Notes under the pieces: model-generated
What the model was told of the DNA's origin: nothing
Databases searched by the model: none
The model's input: only the letters and a program-made list of their open reading frames with translations
Origin: Bradyrhizobium diazoefficiens USDA 110
Lineage (GTDB): Bacteria > Pseudomonadota > Alphaproteobacteria > Rhizobiales > Xanthobacteraceae
Direction: 5' to 3'
Assembly: GCF_000011365.1 (NCBI RefSeq)
Contig: NC_004463.1
Coordinates: forward strand, 434,001-498,000
DNA length: 64,000 nucleotides
Shown: piece by piece, positions 50,059-62,736 of the stretch
Position numbering within the stretch: position 1 is the stretch's first letter
How the letters are laid out: the number at the start of each line of letters is the position of its first letter
Program-made: the position numbers and the translations under genes

Positions 50059-50589
50059 TCACCGCGCCTGGTGCACGCTCTTGCGGAAGCGCTGGATCAG
50101 GCGGAGCGTGCGGGCGGACCAGCCTTCGCCGTTGCCGGTGATCAGCTCGCGGATGCGCTGCTTGATCGGGTCGACCAGCAGGTGCGCCTTGGCACGCACC
50201 TTCATCACGAGATCGTAGATCCGCTCGAACCAGTGCATCTCCAAAAGCTTGTCGCGCGTGACGTCGAACACGAAGGCGGTGACGCCGACGCCGACGAGCT
50301 TTGCGAACAGGATCGTGAAGACGGCGCTGGTCCAATATTCATGCGTGAGCAGCCACAGGCCGACGAGCTTGAGCGGAAACAGCGGGATGATGGGGACCGC
50401 GAACACGATGAGCGTCATGGCCGGCGACAGCGCGTCGACACGCTCCGTCAGCCATTGCTTGAAACGCGCGAGCGGGATAGCTGCGACAACCCGCGCGACG
50501 ATCGGTTCGAGATGGTCCCACAGCCAGGCTTCGATCAGGAAAATGATCGCAAGCAGGACCCAGACCGGTTGGAGAAGGCGGCGCAGCAT
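50059..50589 (-). CDS. hypothetical membrane protein
   Basis: The 176-residue protein has a hydrophobic N-terminal segment (about 5-22), two further membrane segments (about 58-82 and 90-115) and a basic C-terminal tail (EGWSARTLRLIQRFRKSVHQ). I do not recognise the family. It starts at ATG 50589, 34 bases after the lpdA stop on the same strand, so it is probably the last gene of the TCA-cycle operon. A cytosolic basic tail could bind nucleic acid or lipid head groups; that is speculation. Confidence 0.75.
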   Translation of the reverse strand: MLRRLLQPVWVLLAIIFLIEAWLWDHLEPIVARVVAAIPLARFKQWLTERVDALSPAMTLIVFAVPIIPLFPLKLVGLWLLTHEYWTSAVFTILFAKLVGVGVTAFVFDVTRDKLLEMHWFERIYDLVMKVRAKAHLLVDPIKQRIRELITGNGEGWSARTLRLIQRFRKSVHQAR

Positions 50590-50623
50590 GTGTTGTCCCG
50601 CCCGATTCGGCTCGGGGCGTCGC

Positions 50624-52024
50624 CTACATATGGATGGCCCGCTTGCCGACTGCAAGCGCGGCTTCCTTGATGGCCTCCGAGCGGGTCGGATGCGCGTGGC
50701 AGGTGCGCGCGAGATCCTCCGCACTGCCGCCAAACTCCATGAGAACGCACGCTTCATGGATCATTTCGCCGGCTTCGCGGCCGATAATGTGCACGCCGAG
50801 CACGCGATCGGTCTTCGCATCTGCGAGAATCTTCACAAAGCCATCGGTGGTCTGGTTGACCTTGGAGCGGCCGTTGGCGGTAAAGGGAAACTTCCCGACG
50901 GTATAAGCCACGCCCGCCTGCTTCAGTTCCTCCTCGGTCTTGCCGACGGAGGAGACTTCCGGCGTGGTATACACGACGCCTGGGATAACGTCGTAATTCA
51001 CGTGGCCGGCCTGGCCTGCGATGATCTCGGCAACCGCAACGCCTTCATCCTCGGCCTTGTGCGCGAGCATCGGGCCCGCGACGACGTCGCCGATGGCATA
51101 GACGCCCTTCAGGCTGGTGGCGAAATGCGGATCGATCTGCACGCGGCCGCGATTGTCGAGCGCAACGCCGGCTTCCTTCAGGCCGAGCCCATCGGTGTAG
51201 GGCACGCGGCCGATGCAGACGAGCACGACGTCGGCTTCCAGCGTCTCCGCAGCCCCGCCGGCGGCGGGCTCGATCGTCGCCTTCAGCGTCTTGCCGGAGG
51301 TATCAACGGCGGTGACCTTGGCGCCGAGCTTGAATGCAAAGCCCTGCTTCTCGAGGATGCGCTGGAATTGCTTGGCGATCTCGCCGTCCATGCCGGGCAT
51401 GATGCGATCCAGGAATTCGACGACGACGACTTCGGCGCCGAGCCGCTTCCACACCGAGCCGAGCTCGAGGCCGATCACGCCGGCGCCGACGACAAGCAGC
51501 TTACCGGGGACCTTGTCCAGCGACAGCGCGCCGGTGGACGAAACGATGCGCTTCTCGTCGATCTCGATGCCCTTGAGACGCGCGATGTCCGAGCCGGTGG
51601 CGATCACGATGCTCTTGGTCTCGACGACCTGCGACTTGCCGTCGGCGGAGACTTCGACCTTGCCGGTGCCAAGAATCTTGCCGGTGCCCTTGAGCACGTC
51701 AATCTTGTTCTTCTTCATCAGGAACTCGACGCCCTTGACGTTGCCGTCGATGCCCTGCTGCTTGAAGTTCATCATCGCCGGAAGCTCGAGCTTCGGCTCG
51801 GAGACCGACACGCCCATCTTGGCGAAGGAGTGCGCGGCCTCCTCGAACATTTCGGAAGCGTGCAGCAGCGCCTTCGAGGGCATGCAGCCGACATTGAGGC
51901 AGGTGCCGCCGAGCGTTGCGTTCTTTTCGACCACGGCGACTTTCATGCCGAGCTGGGCTGCGCGCACCGCGCAGACATAACCGCCCGGTCCGGTGCCGAT
52001 GACGACGAGATCGTAGGTAGCCAT
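50624..52024 (-). CDS. lpdA: dihydrolipoamide dehydrogenase (E3)
   Basis: The 466-residue flavoprotein has [10 protein letters not shown] at residues 10-19, the redox disulfide C42/C47 in GGTCLNVGC, the NAD-binding [13 protein letters not shown], the FAD motif YAIGDVV and the C-terminal HAHPTRSE with the catalytic His/Glu pair. It re-oxidises the lipoyl group of SucB in the 2-oxoglutarate dehydrogenase complex. It follows an SDR gene by 56 bases at the end of the suc operon. Confidence 0.97.
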   Translation of the reverse strand: MATYDLVVIGTGPGGYVCAVRAAQLGMKVAVVEKNATLGGTCLNVGCMPSKALLHASEMFEEAAHSFAKMGVSVSEPKLELPAMMNFKQQGIDGNVKGVEFLMKKNKIDVLKGTGKILGTGKVEVSADGKSQVVETKSIVIATGSDIARLKGIEIDEKRIVSSTGALSLDKVPGKLLVVGAGVIGLELGSVWKRLGAEVVVVEFLDRIMPGMDGEIAKQFQRILEKQGFAFKLGAKVTAVDTSGKTLKATIEPAAGGAAETLEADVVLVCIGRVPYTDGLGLKEAGVALDNRGRVQIDPHFATSLKGVYAIGDVVAGPMLAHKAEDEGVAVAEIIAGQAGHVNYDVIPGVVYTTPEVSSVGKTEEELKQAGVAYTVGKFPFTANGRSKVNQTTDGFVKILADAKTDRVLGVHIIGREAGEMIHEACVLMEFGGSAEDLARTCHAHPTRSEAIKEAALAVGKRAIHM

Positions 52025-52080
52025 GAGAGAAAGTCCCGTGAGTTTAGCGTGGAAAGATGCGTCAGCGTCCGCGCGGCGCG

Positions 52081-52830
52081 TCAGCGTCCGCCGGACACAT
52101 CGAGAATGGCTGAGGTGACGTAGGAGGCATCGTCCGACATCAGCCAGACGATGGCGTTGGCGATTTCCTCGGCGGTGCCGACGCGCTTCATCGGCACCAA
52201 ATGGGCCAGACGATGGGCGCGGTCGGGCTCGCCGCCGGCGGCGTGGATTTCGGTGTCGATCAGGCCGGGCCGGATCGCCGCGACGCGGATGCCTTCGCCC
52301 GCGACCTCGTAGCCGAGCCCGACGGTGAAGGAATCGACCGCGCCCTTGGATGCGGCGTAATCGACATAGGTGTTGGGTGCGCCGAGCCGGGCTGCGACCG
52401 ACGACAGGTTCACGATGACGCCGCCCTTGCCGCCGTGCTTTGTCGACATCCGCTTTACAGCTTCGCGCGCGCAGAGGATGGAGCCGGTGACGTTGACCGC
52501 CATCACGCGCTGGATGCGCTCGGCCGACATCTCGTCGACGCGCACGCCGCTCTTGCCGACGATGCCGCCGTTGTTGACGAGTGCGCCGAGCGTGCCGAAC
52601 TTGTCCGCCTGCTTGAACAGCTCGAGGATGTCGCTTTCCTCGGCGACATCGCATTTCACCGCGATGGCCTTGCCGTTGCTGGCCGCGATCTGCGCGACGA
52701 CTTCATCCGCAGCCTGCTTGTTGCTGGCGTAGCCGACGACGACACGGAAGCCGCGTGCGGCCGCCGCGATCGCGGTCGCCCGCCCGATGCCGCGGCTCCC
52801 GCCGGTGATGACGACGACTTTATCGGTCAT
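52081..52830 (-). CDS. short-chain dehydrogenase/reductase
   Basis: The 249-residue protein is a classical [11 protein letters not shown] at residues 9-16, an NNGG motif (in place of the usual NNAG), and the catalytic [11 protein letters not shown] with Tyr and Lys. The C-terminal part ([10 protein letters not shown], then [12 protein letters not shown]) is typical. ATG 52830 follows GGAGGCGCGC. It lies between sucB and lpdA in the operon, although SDRs are not part of the 2-oxoglutarate dehydrogenase complex. Substrate unknown. Confidence 0.88.
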   Translation of the reverse strand: MTDKVVVITGGSRGIGRATAIAAAARGFRVVVGYASNKQAADEVVAQIAASNGKAIAVKCDVAEESDILELFKQADKFGTLGALVNNGGIVGKSGVRVDEMSAERIQRVMAVNVTGSILCAREAVKRMSTKHGGKGGVIVNLSSVAARLGAPNTYVDYAASKGAVDSFTVGLGYEVAGEGIRVAAIRPGLIDTEIHAAGGEPDRAHRLAHLVPMKRVGTAEEIANAIVWLMSDDASYVTSAILDVSGGR

Positions 52831-52895
52831 GCGCGCCTCCATGGTTCGACACGCGCCGTCGCGTGAGGGCGACGGCGCTCGCAGAGCATCAGCGA

Positions 52896-54140
52896 TCAGA
52901 GATCGAGCACCAGGCGCGCCGGATCTTCCAGGCTCTCCTTGACGCGGACGAGGAAGGTGACGGCTTCCTTGCCGTCGATGACGCGGTGATCGTAGGACAG
53001 CGCCAGGTACATCATCGGGCGGACCTCGATCTTGCCGGCGACGACCATCGGCCGCTCCTGGATCTTGTGCATGCCGAGGATGCCGGACTGCGGCGCGTTG
53101 AGGATCGGGGTCGACATCAGCGAGCCGTAGATGCCGCCATTGGTGATGGTGAAGGTGCCGCCCTGCATCTCGTCGATCTTGAGCTGGCCGTCACGGGCGC
53201 GGCGGCCGAAATCGGCGATGCCCTTCTCGATGTCGGCGATCGACTTGTGGTCGCAGTCACGCACCACGGGCACGACGAGGCCCTTGTCGGTGCCGACGGC
53301 GACGCCGATGTGATAGTAGTTCTTGTAGATCAGGTCGGTGCCGTCGATCTCGGCGTTGACGGCCGGGATGTCCTTCAGCGCCTGCACGACGGCCTTGGTG
53401 AAGAAGCCCATGAAGCCGAGCTTGCTGCCGTGCTTCTTCTCGAACGCGTCCTTGTAGTGGGCGCGCAGCGCCATGACGTTGGTCATGTCGACCTCGTTGA
53501 AGGTCGTGAGCATGGCCGCGGTGTTCTGCACGTCCTTGAGGCGGCGCGCGATGGTCTGGCGCAGCCGGGTCATCTTGACGCGCTCTTCGCGGGCGGCGTC
53601 ATCGGCCGGCGACAGCGCGCGGACCTGAACGGCGGCGGCGGGCTGGTTGACCGGGGTCGGCGCGGAGGCCGCACGCTCGATCGCGGCGAGCATGTCGCCC
53701 TTGGTGACGCGGCCGTCCTTGCCGGAGCCCGGAACGGTCGAAGCGTCGATGCCGGTCTCGGCCGAGAGCTTGCGCACGGAGGGGGCGAGCGGGGCATCGG
53801 CCGGCGGCGCCTTCGCGGCCGGAGCCGGTGCGGCAGCAGCCGCCGCGGCGGCCGGAGCAGCAGCGGGCTTGGCGGGAGCAGCGGCCGGCTTGGCCGCGCC
53901 GGCGGCGCCTTCGGTGATCTGGCCGAGCAGCGCGCCCACGGCAACGGTCGCGCCGTCAGCGGCGATGATCTCGCTCAGCGTGCCGGCGGAGGGCGCCGGG
54001 ACTTCGATGGTGACCTTGTCGGTCTCGAGCTCCACCAAGGGCTCGTCAACGGCGACGGGGTCGCCGGCCTTCTTGAACCAGCGGCCGATGGTGGCCTCGG
54101 TGACGGATTCGCCGAGCGTCGGCACACGAATTTCAGTCAT
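52896..54140 (-). CDS. sucB: dihydrolipoyllysine succinyltransferase (E2 of 2-oxoglutarate dehydrogenase)
   Basis: The 414-residue protein has one lipoyl domain (residues 1-76, lipoylated K42 in ETDKVTIEV), an alanine/proline-rich hinge (about 80-115), an E3-binding domain (about 118-155) and the catalytic acyltransferase core ending with H385 and D389 in DHRVIDG. It transfers succinyl groups to CoA. It is 159 bases downstream of sucA. Confidence 0.97.
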   Translation of the reverse strand: MTEIRVPTLGESVTEATIGRWFKKAGDPVAVDEPLVELETDKVTIEVPAPSAGTLSEIIAADGATVAVGALLGQITEGAAGAAKPAAAPAKPAAAPAAAAAAAAPAPAAKAPPADAPLAPSVRKLSAETGIDASTVPGSGKDGRVTKGDMLAAIERAASAPTPVNQPAAAVQVRALSPADDAAREERVKMTRLRQTIARRLKDVQNTAAMLTTFNEVDMTNVMALRAHYKDAFEKKHGSKLGFMGFFTKAVVQALKDIPAVNAEIDGTDLIYKNYYHIGVAVGTDKGLVVPVVRDCDHKSIADIEKGIADFGRRARDGQLKIDEMQGGTFTITNGGIYGSLMSTPILNAPQSGILGMHKIQERPMVVAGKIEVRPMMYLALSYDHRVIDGKEAVTFLVRVKESLEDPARLVLDL

Positions 54141-54259
54141 GGTCTTTTCCTTAAGGGATCGCCAATGCGGTCATGAATTCCAATTGTCACGGCCAGCGAA
54201 AAGCAGGCCATCCAGCAAGCCGGGACGTTCGCATTCACGAGGACGCCATGGCATGCCGG

Positions 54260-54282
54260 ATGCCCCGCTTTTGGCGGGGCAT
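54260..54282. other. hairpin in the sucA-sucB gap
   Basis: ATGCCCCGC and GCGGGGCAT form a 9-pair stem with a 5-base loop, 18 bases after the sucA stop. It lies inside the operon transcript and could limit readthrough or mark an RNA-processing site. It may be a remnant of a palindromic repeat. Confidence 0.5.
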
Positions 54283-54299
54283 GACGCAGTTCAAAAAGT

Positions 54300-57257
54300 T
54301 CAGCTCAGTGCTTCGTCCAGGAACGCCTTCAGCTGAGCCTGATGCTTGGACATCAGACCCGTGGCGGTCGCGGCGGAAGCGGCGCGGCCGACATAACGCG
54401 GACGCCGGCTCACACCGTTCACCTGGTTCAGCACCCACTCCAGATAGGGCTCGATGAAGTGCCAGGCACCCATGTTGCGGGGCTCTTCCTGGCACCACAC
54501 CACTTCGGCCTTCTTGAAGCGCGACAGCTCGGCCACCAGCGCCTTCAGCGGCACCGGATAGAGCTGCTCGACGCGCATCAGGTAGATGTCGTCGATGCCG
54601 CGCTTCTCGCGCTCCTCGTAGAGGTCGTAATAGACCTTGCCGGAGCAGAGCACGATGCGGCGGATCTTCTCGTCCGGAACGAGCTTGATGGCATCGGTCG
54701 GCAGCATCTGGGCGTCGTCGTACAGGATGCGGTGGAAGGTCGTTCCCTTCGCAAGCTCCTCGAGACGCGACACCGCCCGCTTGTGACGCAGCAGCGACTT
54801 CGGCGTCATCAGGATCAGGGGTTTACGGATCTCGCGATGCAGCTGCCGGCGCAGCACGTGGAAGTAGTTCGCCGGCGTGGTCGGGTAGACCACCTGCATG
54901 TTGTCTTCCGCGCACATCTGCAAGTAACGCTCGAGGCGCGCCGAGGAGTGCTCCGGTCCCTGCCCTTCATAGCCGTGCGGCAAGAGGCAGACGAGGCCGG
55001 ACATGCGCAGCCATTTGCGCTCGCCCGAGGAGATGAACTGGTCGAACACGACCTGCGCGCCGTTGGCGAAGTCGCCGAACTGCGCTTCCCACAGGGTCAG
55101 CGTGTTCGGCTCGGCGAGCGAATAGCCATATTCGAAGCCGAGCACGGCTTCTTCCGACAGCAGCGAGTTGATGACCTCGTAATGGCCCTGCTCGTGGCCG
55201 AGATGGTTGAACGGCGTGTAGCGGCTCTCGTCTTCCTGGTCGATCAGGACCGAGTGGCGCTGCGAGAAGGTGCCGCGCTCGGAATCCTGGCCGGACAGCC
55301 GGACGTGATGGTTCTCGTTGAGCAACGAGCAGAACGCCAGCGCTTCGCCGGTCGCCCAGTCGATGCCGGCGCCGCTGTCGATCGCCTTGGAGCGGTTCTC
55401 CAGGAAGCGCTGGATGGTGCGGTGGACGCGGAAACCATCCGGCACCTTGGTGATCTTGCGGCCGATATCCTTCAGCGCGGTGATGTCGACGCCGGTGACG
55501 CCGCGGCGGGCGTCCTCTTCCTGGTCGGCGATCTTGAAGCCCGCCCACTTGCCGTCGAGCCAGTCGGCCTTGTTCGGCTTGTAGGAGGTACCGGCCTCGA
55601 ACTCGGCATCGAGCCGCGCGCGCCAGTCGGCCTTGGCCTTGTCGACCTCGCCCTCGGTCATCACGCCTTCGCTGATGAGGCGGCGGGCGTAGAGCTCGAG
55701 CGTGGACGGATGCGCCGCGATCTTCTTGTACATCACCGGCTGGGTGAACGCCGGCTCGTCGCCCTCGTTATGGCCATGCCTGCGGTAGCAGAACATGTCG
55801 ATGACGACGGGCTTGTGGAACTTCTGCCGGAATTCGGTCGCGACCTTGGCCGCGAACACCACGGCTTCCGGATCGTCGCCGTTCACGTGGAAGATCGGCG
55901 CGTCGATCATCTTCGCCACATCCGACGGATAGGGCGAGGAGCGCGAGTAACGCGGATAGGTGGTGAAGCCGATCTGGTTGTTGACGATGAAGTGCACGGA
56001 GCCGCCGGTGCGGTAGCCCTTCAGGTCCGACAGACCGAAGCATTCCGCGACCACGCCCTGGCCGGCGAACGCGGCGTCGCCGTGCATCAGCAGCGGCATG
56101 ACGGAGATGCGCATATCCGGCGGATCGCCATGCTGGTCCTGCTTGGCGCGGACCTTGCCGAGCACGACGGGATCGACGATCTCGAGATGCGAGGGATTGG
56201 CGGTCAGCGACAGATGGATGCGGTTGCCGTCGAACTCGCGGTCCGAGGAGGCGCCGAGGTGATACTTGACGTCGCCGGAGCCTTCGACCGCGTCGGGGTT
56301 GGCCGAGCCGCCCTTGAACTCGTGGAACAGCGCGCGGTGGGCCTTGCCCATCACCTGGGTCAGCACGTTGAGGCGGCCGCGATGCGGCATGCCCAGCACG
56401 ATTTCCTTCACGCCGAGATTGCCGCCGCGCTTGATGATCTGCTCGAGCGCGGGGATCAGGGATTCAGCACCGTCGAGACCGAAACGCTTGGTGCCGGTAA
56501 ACTTGGTATCGCAGAACTTTTCAAAGCCTTCGGCTTCGACCAGCTTGGTCAGGATGGCTCTGCGGCCCTCGCGGGTGAAGGAGATTTCCTTATCGGGCCC
56601 CTCGATGCGCTCCTGGATCCAGGCCTTCTGCGCGGCATTGCTGATATGCATGAACTCGACGCCGAGCGTCTGGCAGTAGGTGCGCTCGCAGATCGCGGTG
56701 ATCTCGCGCAGCGTGCCGTATTCGAGACCGAGCACGTGATCGAGGAAGATCTTGCGGTCGAAATCGGCCTCGCTGAAGCCGTAGGTGCGCGGGTCGAGCT
56801 CTTCGCGGTTGCGCGGCGCCTCGATGCCGAGCGGATCGAGCTTGGCGTGGAAGTGGCCGCGCATGCGGTAGGAGCGGATCAGCATCAAGGCGCGGACCGA
56901 GTCGCGCGTCGCCTGGAGCAGATCGGCGGAGGAGATGTCGGCGCCCTTGGCCTGCGCCTTGGCGGCGATCTTGCCGCCGACCGCCTTCTCGACCTCGGCC
57001 CAATTGCCGTCGAGGGCGGAGGTCAGGTCGTCCTGCGGCGTCAGCGGCCAGTTGGCGCGCTCCCAGGACGGGCCCTCGGCGTTCCTGCGGACGTCGTCCG
57101 GCTGGTCCTTCAGGCTCTTGAAGAACTCCTGCCACTCGGCGTCGACCGAGGACGGGTCCTTCTCGTAGCGGGCGTAGATTTCGTCGATGTAGGTGGCGTT
57201 GGTGCCCTGCAAAAAAGATGAGAGGGCAAAGGCTGCGTTCGCGTCTTGGCGAGACAT
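54300..57257 (-). CDS. sucA: 2-oxoglutarate dehydrogenase E1 component
   Basis: The 985-residue thiamine-diphosphate enzyme decarboxylates 2-oxoglutarate. Typical features are the N-terminal SSFLQGTNATYIDEIY segment that binds the complex, MPHRGRLNVL, the TPP-binding region with HGDAAFAGQGVVAE, and the C-terminal EEPRNMGAWHF. Length is standard. It starts 137 bases after the sucD stop, with sucB following. The whole length is open on the opposite strand too, which is a GC-bias artefact. Confidence 0.98.
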   Translation of the reverse strand: MSRQDANAAFALSSFLQGTNATYIDEIYARYEKDPSSVDAEWQEFFKSLKDQPDDVRRNAEGPSWERANWPLTPQDDLTSALDGNWAEVEKAVGGKIAAKAQAKGADISSADLLQATRDSVRALMLIRSYRMRGHFHAKLDPLGIEAPRNREELDPRTYGFSEADFDRKIFLDHVLGLEYGTLREITAICERTYCQTLGVEFMHISNAAQKAWIQERIEGPDKEISFTREGRRAILTKLVEAEGFEKFCDTKFTGTKRFGLDGAESLIPALEQIIKRGGNLGVKEIVLGMPHRGRLNVLTQVMGKAHRALFHEFKGGSANPDAVEGSGDVKYHLGASSDREFDGNRIHLSLTANPSHLEIVDPVVLGKVRAKQDQHGDPPDMRISVMPLLMHGDAAFAGQGVVAECFGLSDLKGYRTGGSVHFIVNNQIGFTTYPRYSRSSPYPSDVAKMIDAPIFHVNGDDPEAVVFAAKVATEFRQKFHKPVVIDMFCYRRHGHNEGDEPAFTQPVMYKKIAAHPSTLELYARRLISEGVMTEGEVDKAKADWRARLDAEFEAGTSYKPNKADWLDGKWAGFKIADQEEDARRGVTGVDITALKDIGRKITKVPDGFRVHRTIQRFLENRSKAIDSGAGIDWATGEALAFCSLLNENHHVRLSGQDSERGTFSQRHSVLIDQEDESRYTPFNHLGHEQGHYEVINSLLSEEAVLGFEYGYSLAEPNTLTLWEAQFGDFANGAQVVFDQFISSGERKWLRMSGLVCLLPHGYEGQGPEHSSARLERYLQMCAEDNMQVVYPTTPANYFHVLRRQLHREIRKPLILMTPKSLLRHKRAVSRLEELAKGTTFHRILYDDAQMLPTDAIKLVPDEKIRRIVLCSGKVYYDLYEEREKRGIDDIYLMRVEQLYPVPLKALVAELSRFKKAEVVWCQEEPRNMGAWHFIEPYLEWVLNQVNGVSRRPRYVGRAASAATATGLMSKHQAQLKAFLDEALS

Positions 57258-57394
57258 ACTTGAGTTCCTGGCGATTTCGGTTCGCGCATAACAAACGGCG
57301 CTGGCGCTGGGCTCCCCGGCAGAGGCCCAGCGCGATTGGCACCATTTACCCTATTTGCTGCGAAACTTCGCCCGGAAAAGTACGAAGAAGTGAA

Positions 57395-58279
57395 TTAGCC
57401 TTTCAACTTTTCGGCAAGCGTGTGCCCGAGGCGGGCGGGCGACGGCGACACTGTAATCCCAGCCGATTTCATCGCGTCGGTCTTGGAACCGGCGTCGCCC
57501 TTGCCGCCCGAAATGATCGCGCCGGCATGACCCATGCGGCGGCCGGGAGGGGCGGTGACGCCGGCGATGAAGCCGACCATCGGCTTCTTGCGGCCGCGCT
57601 TGGCCTCGTCCTTGAGGAACTGGGCGGCGTCCTCCTCGGCGGAACCGCCGATCTCGCCGATCATGATGATCGATTCCGTCTTGGGGTCGGCGAGCAGCAT
57701 TTCCAGCACGTCGATGAACTCGGTTCCCTTGACCGGGTCGCCGCCGATGCCGACCGCGGTGGTCTGGCCGAGGCCTTCCTGCGAGGTCTGGAACACGGCT
57801 TCATAGGTCAGCGTGCCGGAGCGGGAGACGATGCCGACGCTGCCGGTCTTGAAGATGTTGGCCGGCATGATGCCGATCTTGCATTCGCCGGCGGTCATGA
57901 CGCCCGGGCAGTTCGGCCCGATCAGGCGGGACTTGGAACCGGCCAGCGAGCGCTTCACGCGGACCATGTCGATGACCGGAATGCCTTCGGTGATGCAGAC
58001 GATCAGCGGGATCTCGGCGTCGATGGCTTCGCAGATCGCATCGGCCGCGCCCGGCGGCGGCACGTAGATCACCGACGCGTCCGCGCCGGTCTTCTCACGC
58101 GCGTCGCGCACGGTGTCGAACACCGGCAGGCCCAGATGCGTCGAACCGCCTTTGCCCGGCGAAGTGCCGCCGACCATCTTGGTGCCGTAGGCAATCGCGG
58201 CCTCCGAATGGAAGGTGCCGTTCTTGCCGGTGAAGCCCTGGCAGATGACCTTGGTGTTCTTGTCGATCAGGATGGACAT
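57395..58279 (-). CDS. sucD: succinate-CoA ligase alpha subunit
   Basis: The 294-residue subunit has the CoA-binding N-terminal domain ([14 protein letters not shown]) and the phosphorylated histidine H251 in RMGHAGAII. With SucC it makes ATP or GTP from succinyl-CoA. It is separated from sucC by a small DUF1579 gene, 34 bases upstream. Confidence 0.98.
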   Translation of the reverse strand: MSILIDKNTKVICQGFTGKNGTFHSEAAIAYGTKMVGGTSPGKGGSTHLGLPVFDTVRDAREKTGADASVIYVPPPGAADAICEAIDAEIPLIVCITEGIPVIDMVRVKRSLAGSKSRLIGPNCPGVMTAGECKIGIMPANIFKTGSVGIVSRSGTLTYEAVFQTSQEGLGQTTAVGIGGDPVKGTEFIDVLEMLLADPKTESIIMIGEIGGSAEEDAAQFLKDEAKRGRKKPMVGFIAGVTAPPGRRMGHAGAIISGGKGDAGSKTDAMKSAGITVSPSPARLGHTLAEKLKG

Positions 58280-58313
58280 GAGGTCTGCTTTCGCGAAACT
58301 AACGAGTGAGAGG

Positions 58314-58793
58314 TCAGTGGATGCGGCGGTAGACGCCGGTGAGCACGTCAGCCCAGCCTTCCGCGTCCGGCGAGAACTGGATCTTCAACGAGTAGGAATT
58401 GTCGTCGATGATCTCGTAGACGTGGCGCGCATTGCCGCGGAGCGAGCCGCGCACCAGCGTCAGGGTCTTGCCGACCCACCCGCCGGAGGCGGGCGAAGGC
58501 GGCGTGTAGCCGAGCGAGTCGTACCAGAACAATTTGTAGGTCCGGTCCTCGCGATCGAAGGTGAAGATGCCGTGGGTGGCGAAGATCTGCTTGCCGTCGC
58601 GCATCTGGACCGAGTCCTGGATCAGGTAGAACCCGTTGAGATCCATGCGCGCGACGGTGTGCGAGGTGGCCGGCCCGCCCGCCGTCCAGCGCGACGGGAA
58701 GACCACCTCTTCGCCATCCCATTCGCCGGCGAACGCGGCGAGACGCGCGTGCTCTGCAAGCGGAGATGATGCGGCGAGATGGTCCTGGGCCAT
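58314..58793 (-). CDS. DUF1579-family protein inside the suc operon
   Basis: The 159-residue protein has no signal peptide and carries DUF1579-like features: [13 protein letters not shown] near the N-terminus, [36 protein letters not shown] and GKTLTLVRG. The fold is probably a lipocalin-like barrel that could bind a small ligand. It starts 4 bases after the sucC stop and ends 34 bases before sucD, so it must be made together with succinyl-CoA synthetase. Its role there is unknown. Confidence 0.83.
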   Translation of the reverse strand: MAQDHLAASSPLAEHARLAAFAGEWDGEEVVFPSRWTAGGPATSHTVARMDLNGFYLIQDSVQMRDGKQIFATHGIFTFDREDRTYKLFWYDSLGYTPPSPASGGWVGKTLTLVRGSLRGNARHVYEIIDDNSYSLKIQFSPDAEGWADVLTGVYRRIH

Positions 58794-58797
58794 GGCG

Positions 58798-59994
<1,197 letters not shown>

Positions 59995-60053
59995 ATGGTC
60001 GCTCCCTGAATCCGCGGGCGGTGACCTCGTAGGCCCACCTCAGTCTTGTGGCT

Positions 60054-60081
60054 GGCATACCATATACCACAGGAACTGCAA
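60054..60081 (-). promoter_or_regulatory. candidate promoter for the suc operon
   Basis: On the minus strand, TTGCAG (60081-60076) and TATGCC (60059-60054) are 16 bases apart, about 60 bases before the sucC start. It lies after the mdh terminator, so it could give the suc genes independent expression. Confidence 0.35.
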
Positions 60082-60172
60082 CCCGGATTCTTTGACATCG
60101 AGATCTTTGGACTGCTGCGCCGGAACCCGCCAGGCCTTCAACAAGAGTTGCAGCCGGGCCCCAGAAGTGAAA

Positions 60173-60204
60173 CCGCCGAAGACCGGTTTTCCGATCTTCG
60201 GCGG
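60173..60204 (-). terminator. terminator after mdh
   Basis: CCGCCGAAGA and TCTTCGGCGG form a perfect 10-pair stem, extended by TCGG/CCGG around an AAAA loop on the minus strand, 15 bases after the mdh stop, followed by TTTCACTT. It separates mdh from sucC. Confidence 0.8.
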
Positions 60205-60218
60205 GATTTGTTTGCGCC

Positions 60219-61261
<1,043 letters not shown>

Positions 61262-61317
61262 GTCGGTGGATGCCCAATTGTCGGGCTTGCCGAGATCGCA
61301 GCCAGCATACCCCCGTC

Positions 61318-61425
61318 CGTCATTCCGGGATGCGCCGACAGGCGCAGGCCCGGAATCCATCGGGCTGCAGAGTTAGTGGCGCGATGGATTCCGGGCTCGC
61401 GACTTTGTCGCGCCCGGGAATGACG
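61318..61425. repeat. dispersed palindromic element, CGTCATTCCGGG class
   Basis: A 108-base inverted repeat begins CGTCATTCCGGGATGCGC and ends GCGCCCGGGAATGACG, with CCCGGAATCCATCG and CGATGGATTCCGGG as inner arms (pairing imperfectly). It is the nearest relative of the element at 45749-45854 and lies between zapE and mdh. Confidence 0.85.
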
Positions 61426-61449
61426 GCGGAGAAAATGGTGAAATAGGAC

Positions 61450-62634
61450 TTAAGTCTCCACCAGGCCCTTGGTGGAGCCGCTCGCGGTGGAATCCTTGCG
61501 GCCGTGAGGCAGCGCCAGATAGGATTCCGAGCTCATTTCGATCAGCCGCGAGGCGGTCCGCTTGAACTCGTTGGCCTCGTTGCCCTCGTCGGCGAGGTAC
61601 AGCGAGATCGGGTTGGCGTCGGCCGAGGCCATCAGCTTCACGGCATTGTCATAGAGCGTATCGATCAGCGTGATGAAGCGCTTGGCGGCGTTGCGCTGGG
61701 AGAAGTCCATCACTGGAATATGGTCGACCAGGATGGTGTGATAGTCGTGCGCGAGCCTGAGGTAATCCGATGCGCCGAGCGGCTTCTCGCAGAGATCGGT
61801 GAACGAGAACCGCGCCACGCCATGGGCCGAGCACGGCACGTGCAGGATGCGGCCCTTGATCGAAATATCGCGCGACTTGCATTTGGCGCTGCCGCTCATC
61901 CGCGACCAGGCGCGGTCGAGGACTGCGTCCGCATCGCCATCGGCCGGCGTCAGCCACATCGGCACGCCCTGAAGCTTCTCCAGCCGGAAGTCGGTGCGCG
62001 CATCGAGCCGCGCCACGTCCATGTGGTCGGTGATCTGCTTGATGAAGGGCAGGAACAGCGAACGGTTGAGGCCGCCCTTGTAGAGATCCTCGGGCGCGAC
62101 GTTGGAGGTTGCGACCACCACGGTGCCGAGCTCGAACAGCTTTGCGAACAGGCGGCCGAGGATCATCGCGTCCGCGATGTCGGTGACGTGGAATTCGTCG
62201 AAGCAGAGCAGCCAGCTCTCCTCGAAGATCGCGTTCGCGGTCAGCGCGATGACGTCGCCGTCGGCGATCTCGCCGCGCGCGATGCTCTGGCGATAGTCGT
62301 AGATGCGTTCGTGCACATCGGCCATGAACTCGTGGAAATGCGCGCGGTGCTTGTGCTCGACCGAGGAGTGCTGGAAGAACAGGTCCATCAGCATGGTCTT
62401 GCCGCGGCCGACCTCGCCATGGATGTAGAGCCCGTGCGGCGCCTCGTCCTTGTCGCTGCTGAACAGACGGCTGAGCAGGCCCTGCTTGCGCTGCGGCTTG
62501 TAGCTGCCGAGCCGCTGGTCGAGCGCCGCATAGGCTTCGGCGACTTCGGCCTGCGCGGCATCGGGCTCGATCGCGCCGTCGGCGATCTGGGCCTGATAGG
62601 CCTCGCGGAATTGGGAACTGGGGGTCGAGAGCAT
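61450..62634 (-). CDS. zapE: cell division ATPase ZapE (AFG1 family)
   Basis: The 394-residue P-loop protein has Walker A GEVGRGKT at residues 73-80, Walker B LLCFDEFHVTDIADAM and VVVATSNVAPEDLY, all typical of the AFG1/ZapE family. In E. coli ZapE acts on the Z-ring during constriction under stress; related mitochondrial Lace1/Afg1 helps protein turnover. It is directly upstream of mdh, a common alphaproteobacterial arrangement. Confidence 0.92.
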   Translation of the reverse strand: MLSTPSSQFREAYQAQIADGAIEPDAAQAEVAEAYAALDQRLGSYKPQRKQGLLSRLFSSDKDEAPHGLYIHGEVGRGKTMLMDLFFQHSSVEHKHRAHFHEFMADVHERIYDYRQSIARGEIADGDVIALTANAIFEESWLLCFDEFHVTDIADAMILGRLFAKLFELGTVVVATSNVAPEDLYKGGLNRSLFLPFIKQITDHMDVARLDARTDFRLEKLQGVPMWLTPADGDADAVLDRAWSRMSGSAKCKSRDISIKGRILHVPCSAHGVARFSFTDLCEKPLGASDYLRLAHDYHTILVDHIPVMDFSQRNAAKRFITLIDTLYDNAVKLMASADANPISLYLADEGNEANEFKRTASRLIEMSSESYLALPHGRKDSTASGSTKGLVET

Positions 62635-62736
62635 GGCTCTTTACCGCCAGAGACGGACGGAAATTGCAAGCCGTGAATTGGTGTCAGGGGTATGCGAATA
62701 TCCTCCCTCTCCCCGCAGGCGGGGAGAGGTAAAGAC

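Noticed and set aside
54342..57221. A 959-codon open frame on the plus strand, opposite sucA
   Set aside because: It mirrors sucA exactly and has an R/D/H-rich composition with no recognisable motif. Long antisense frames are expected in GC-rich DNA opposite strongly biased codons.
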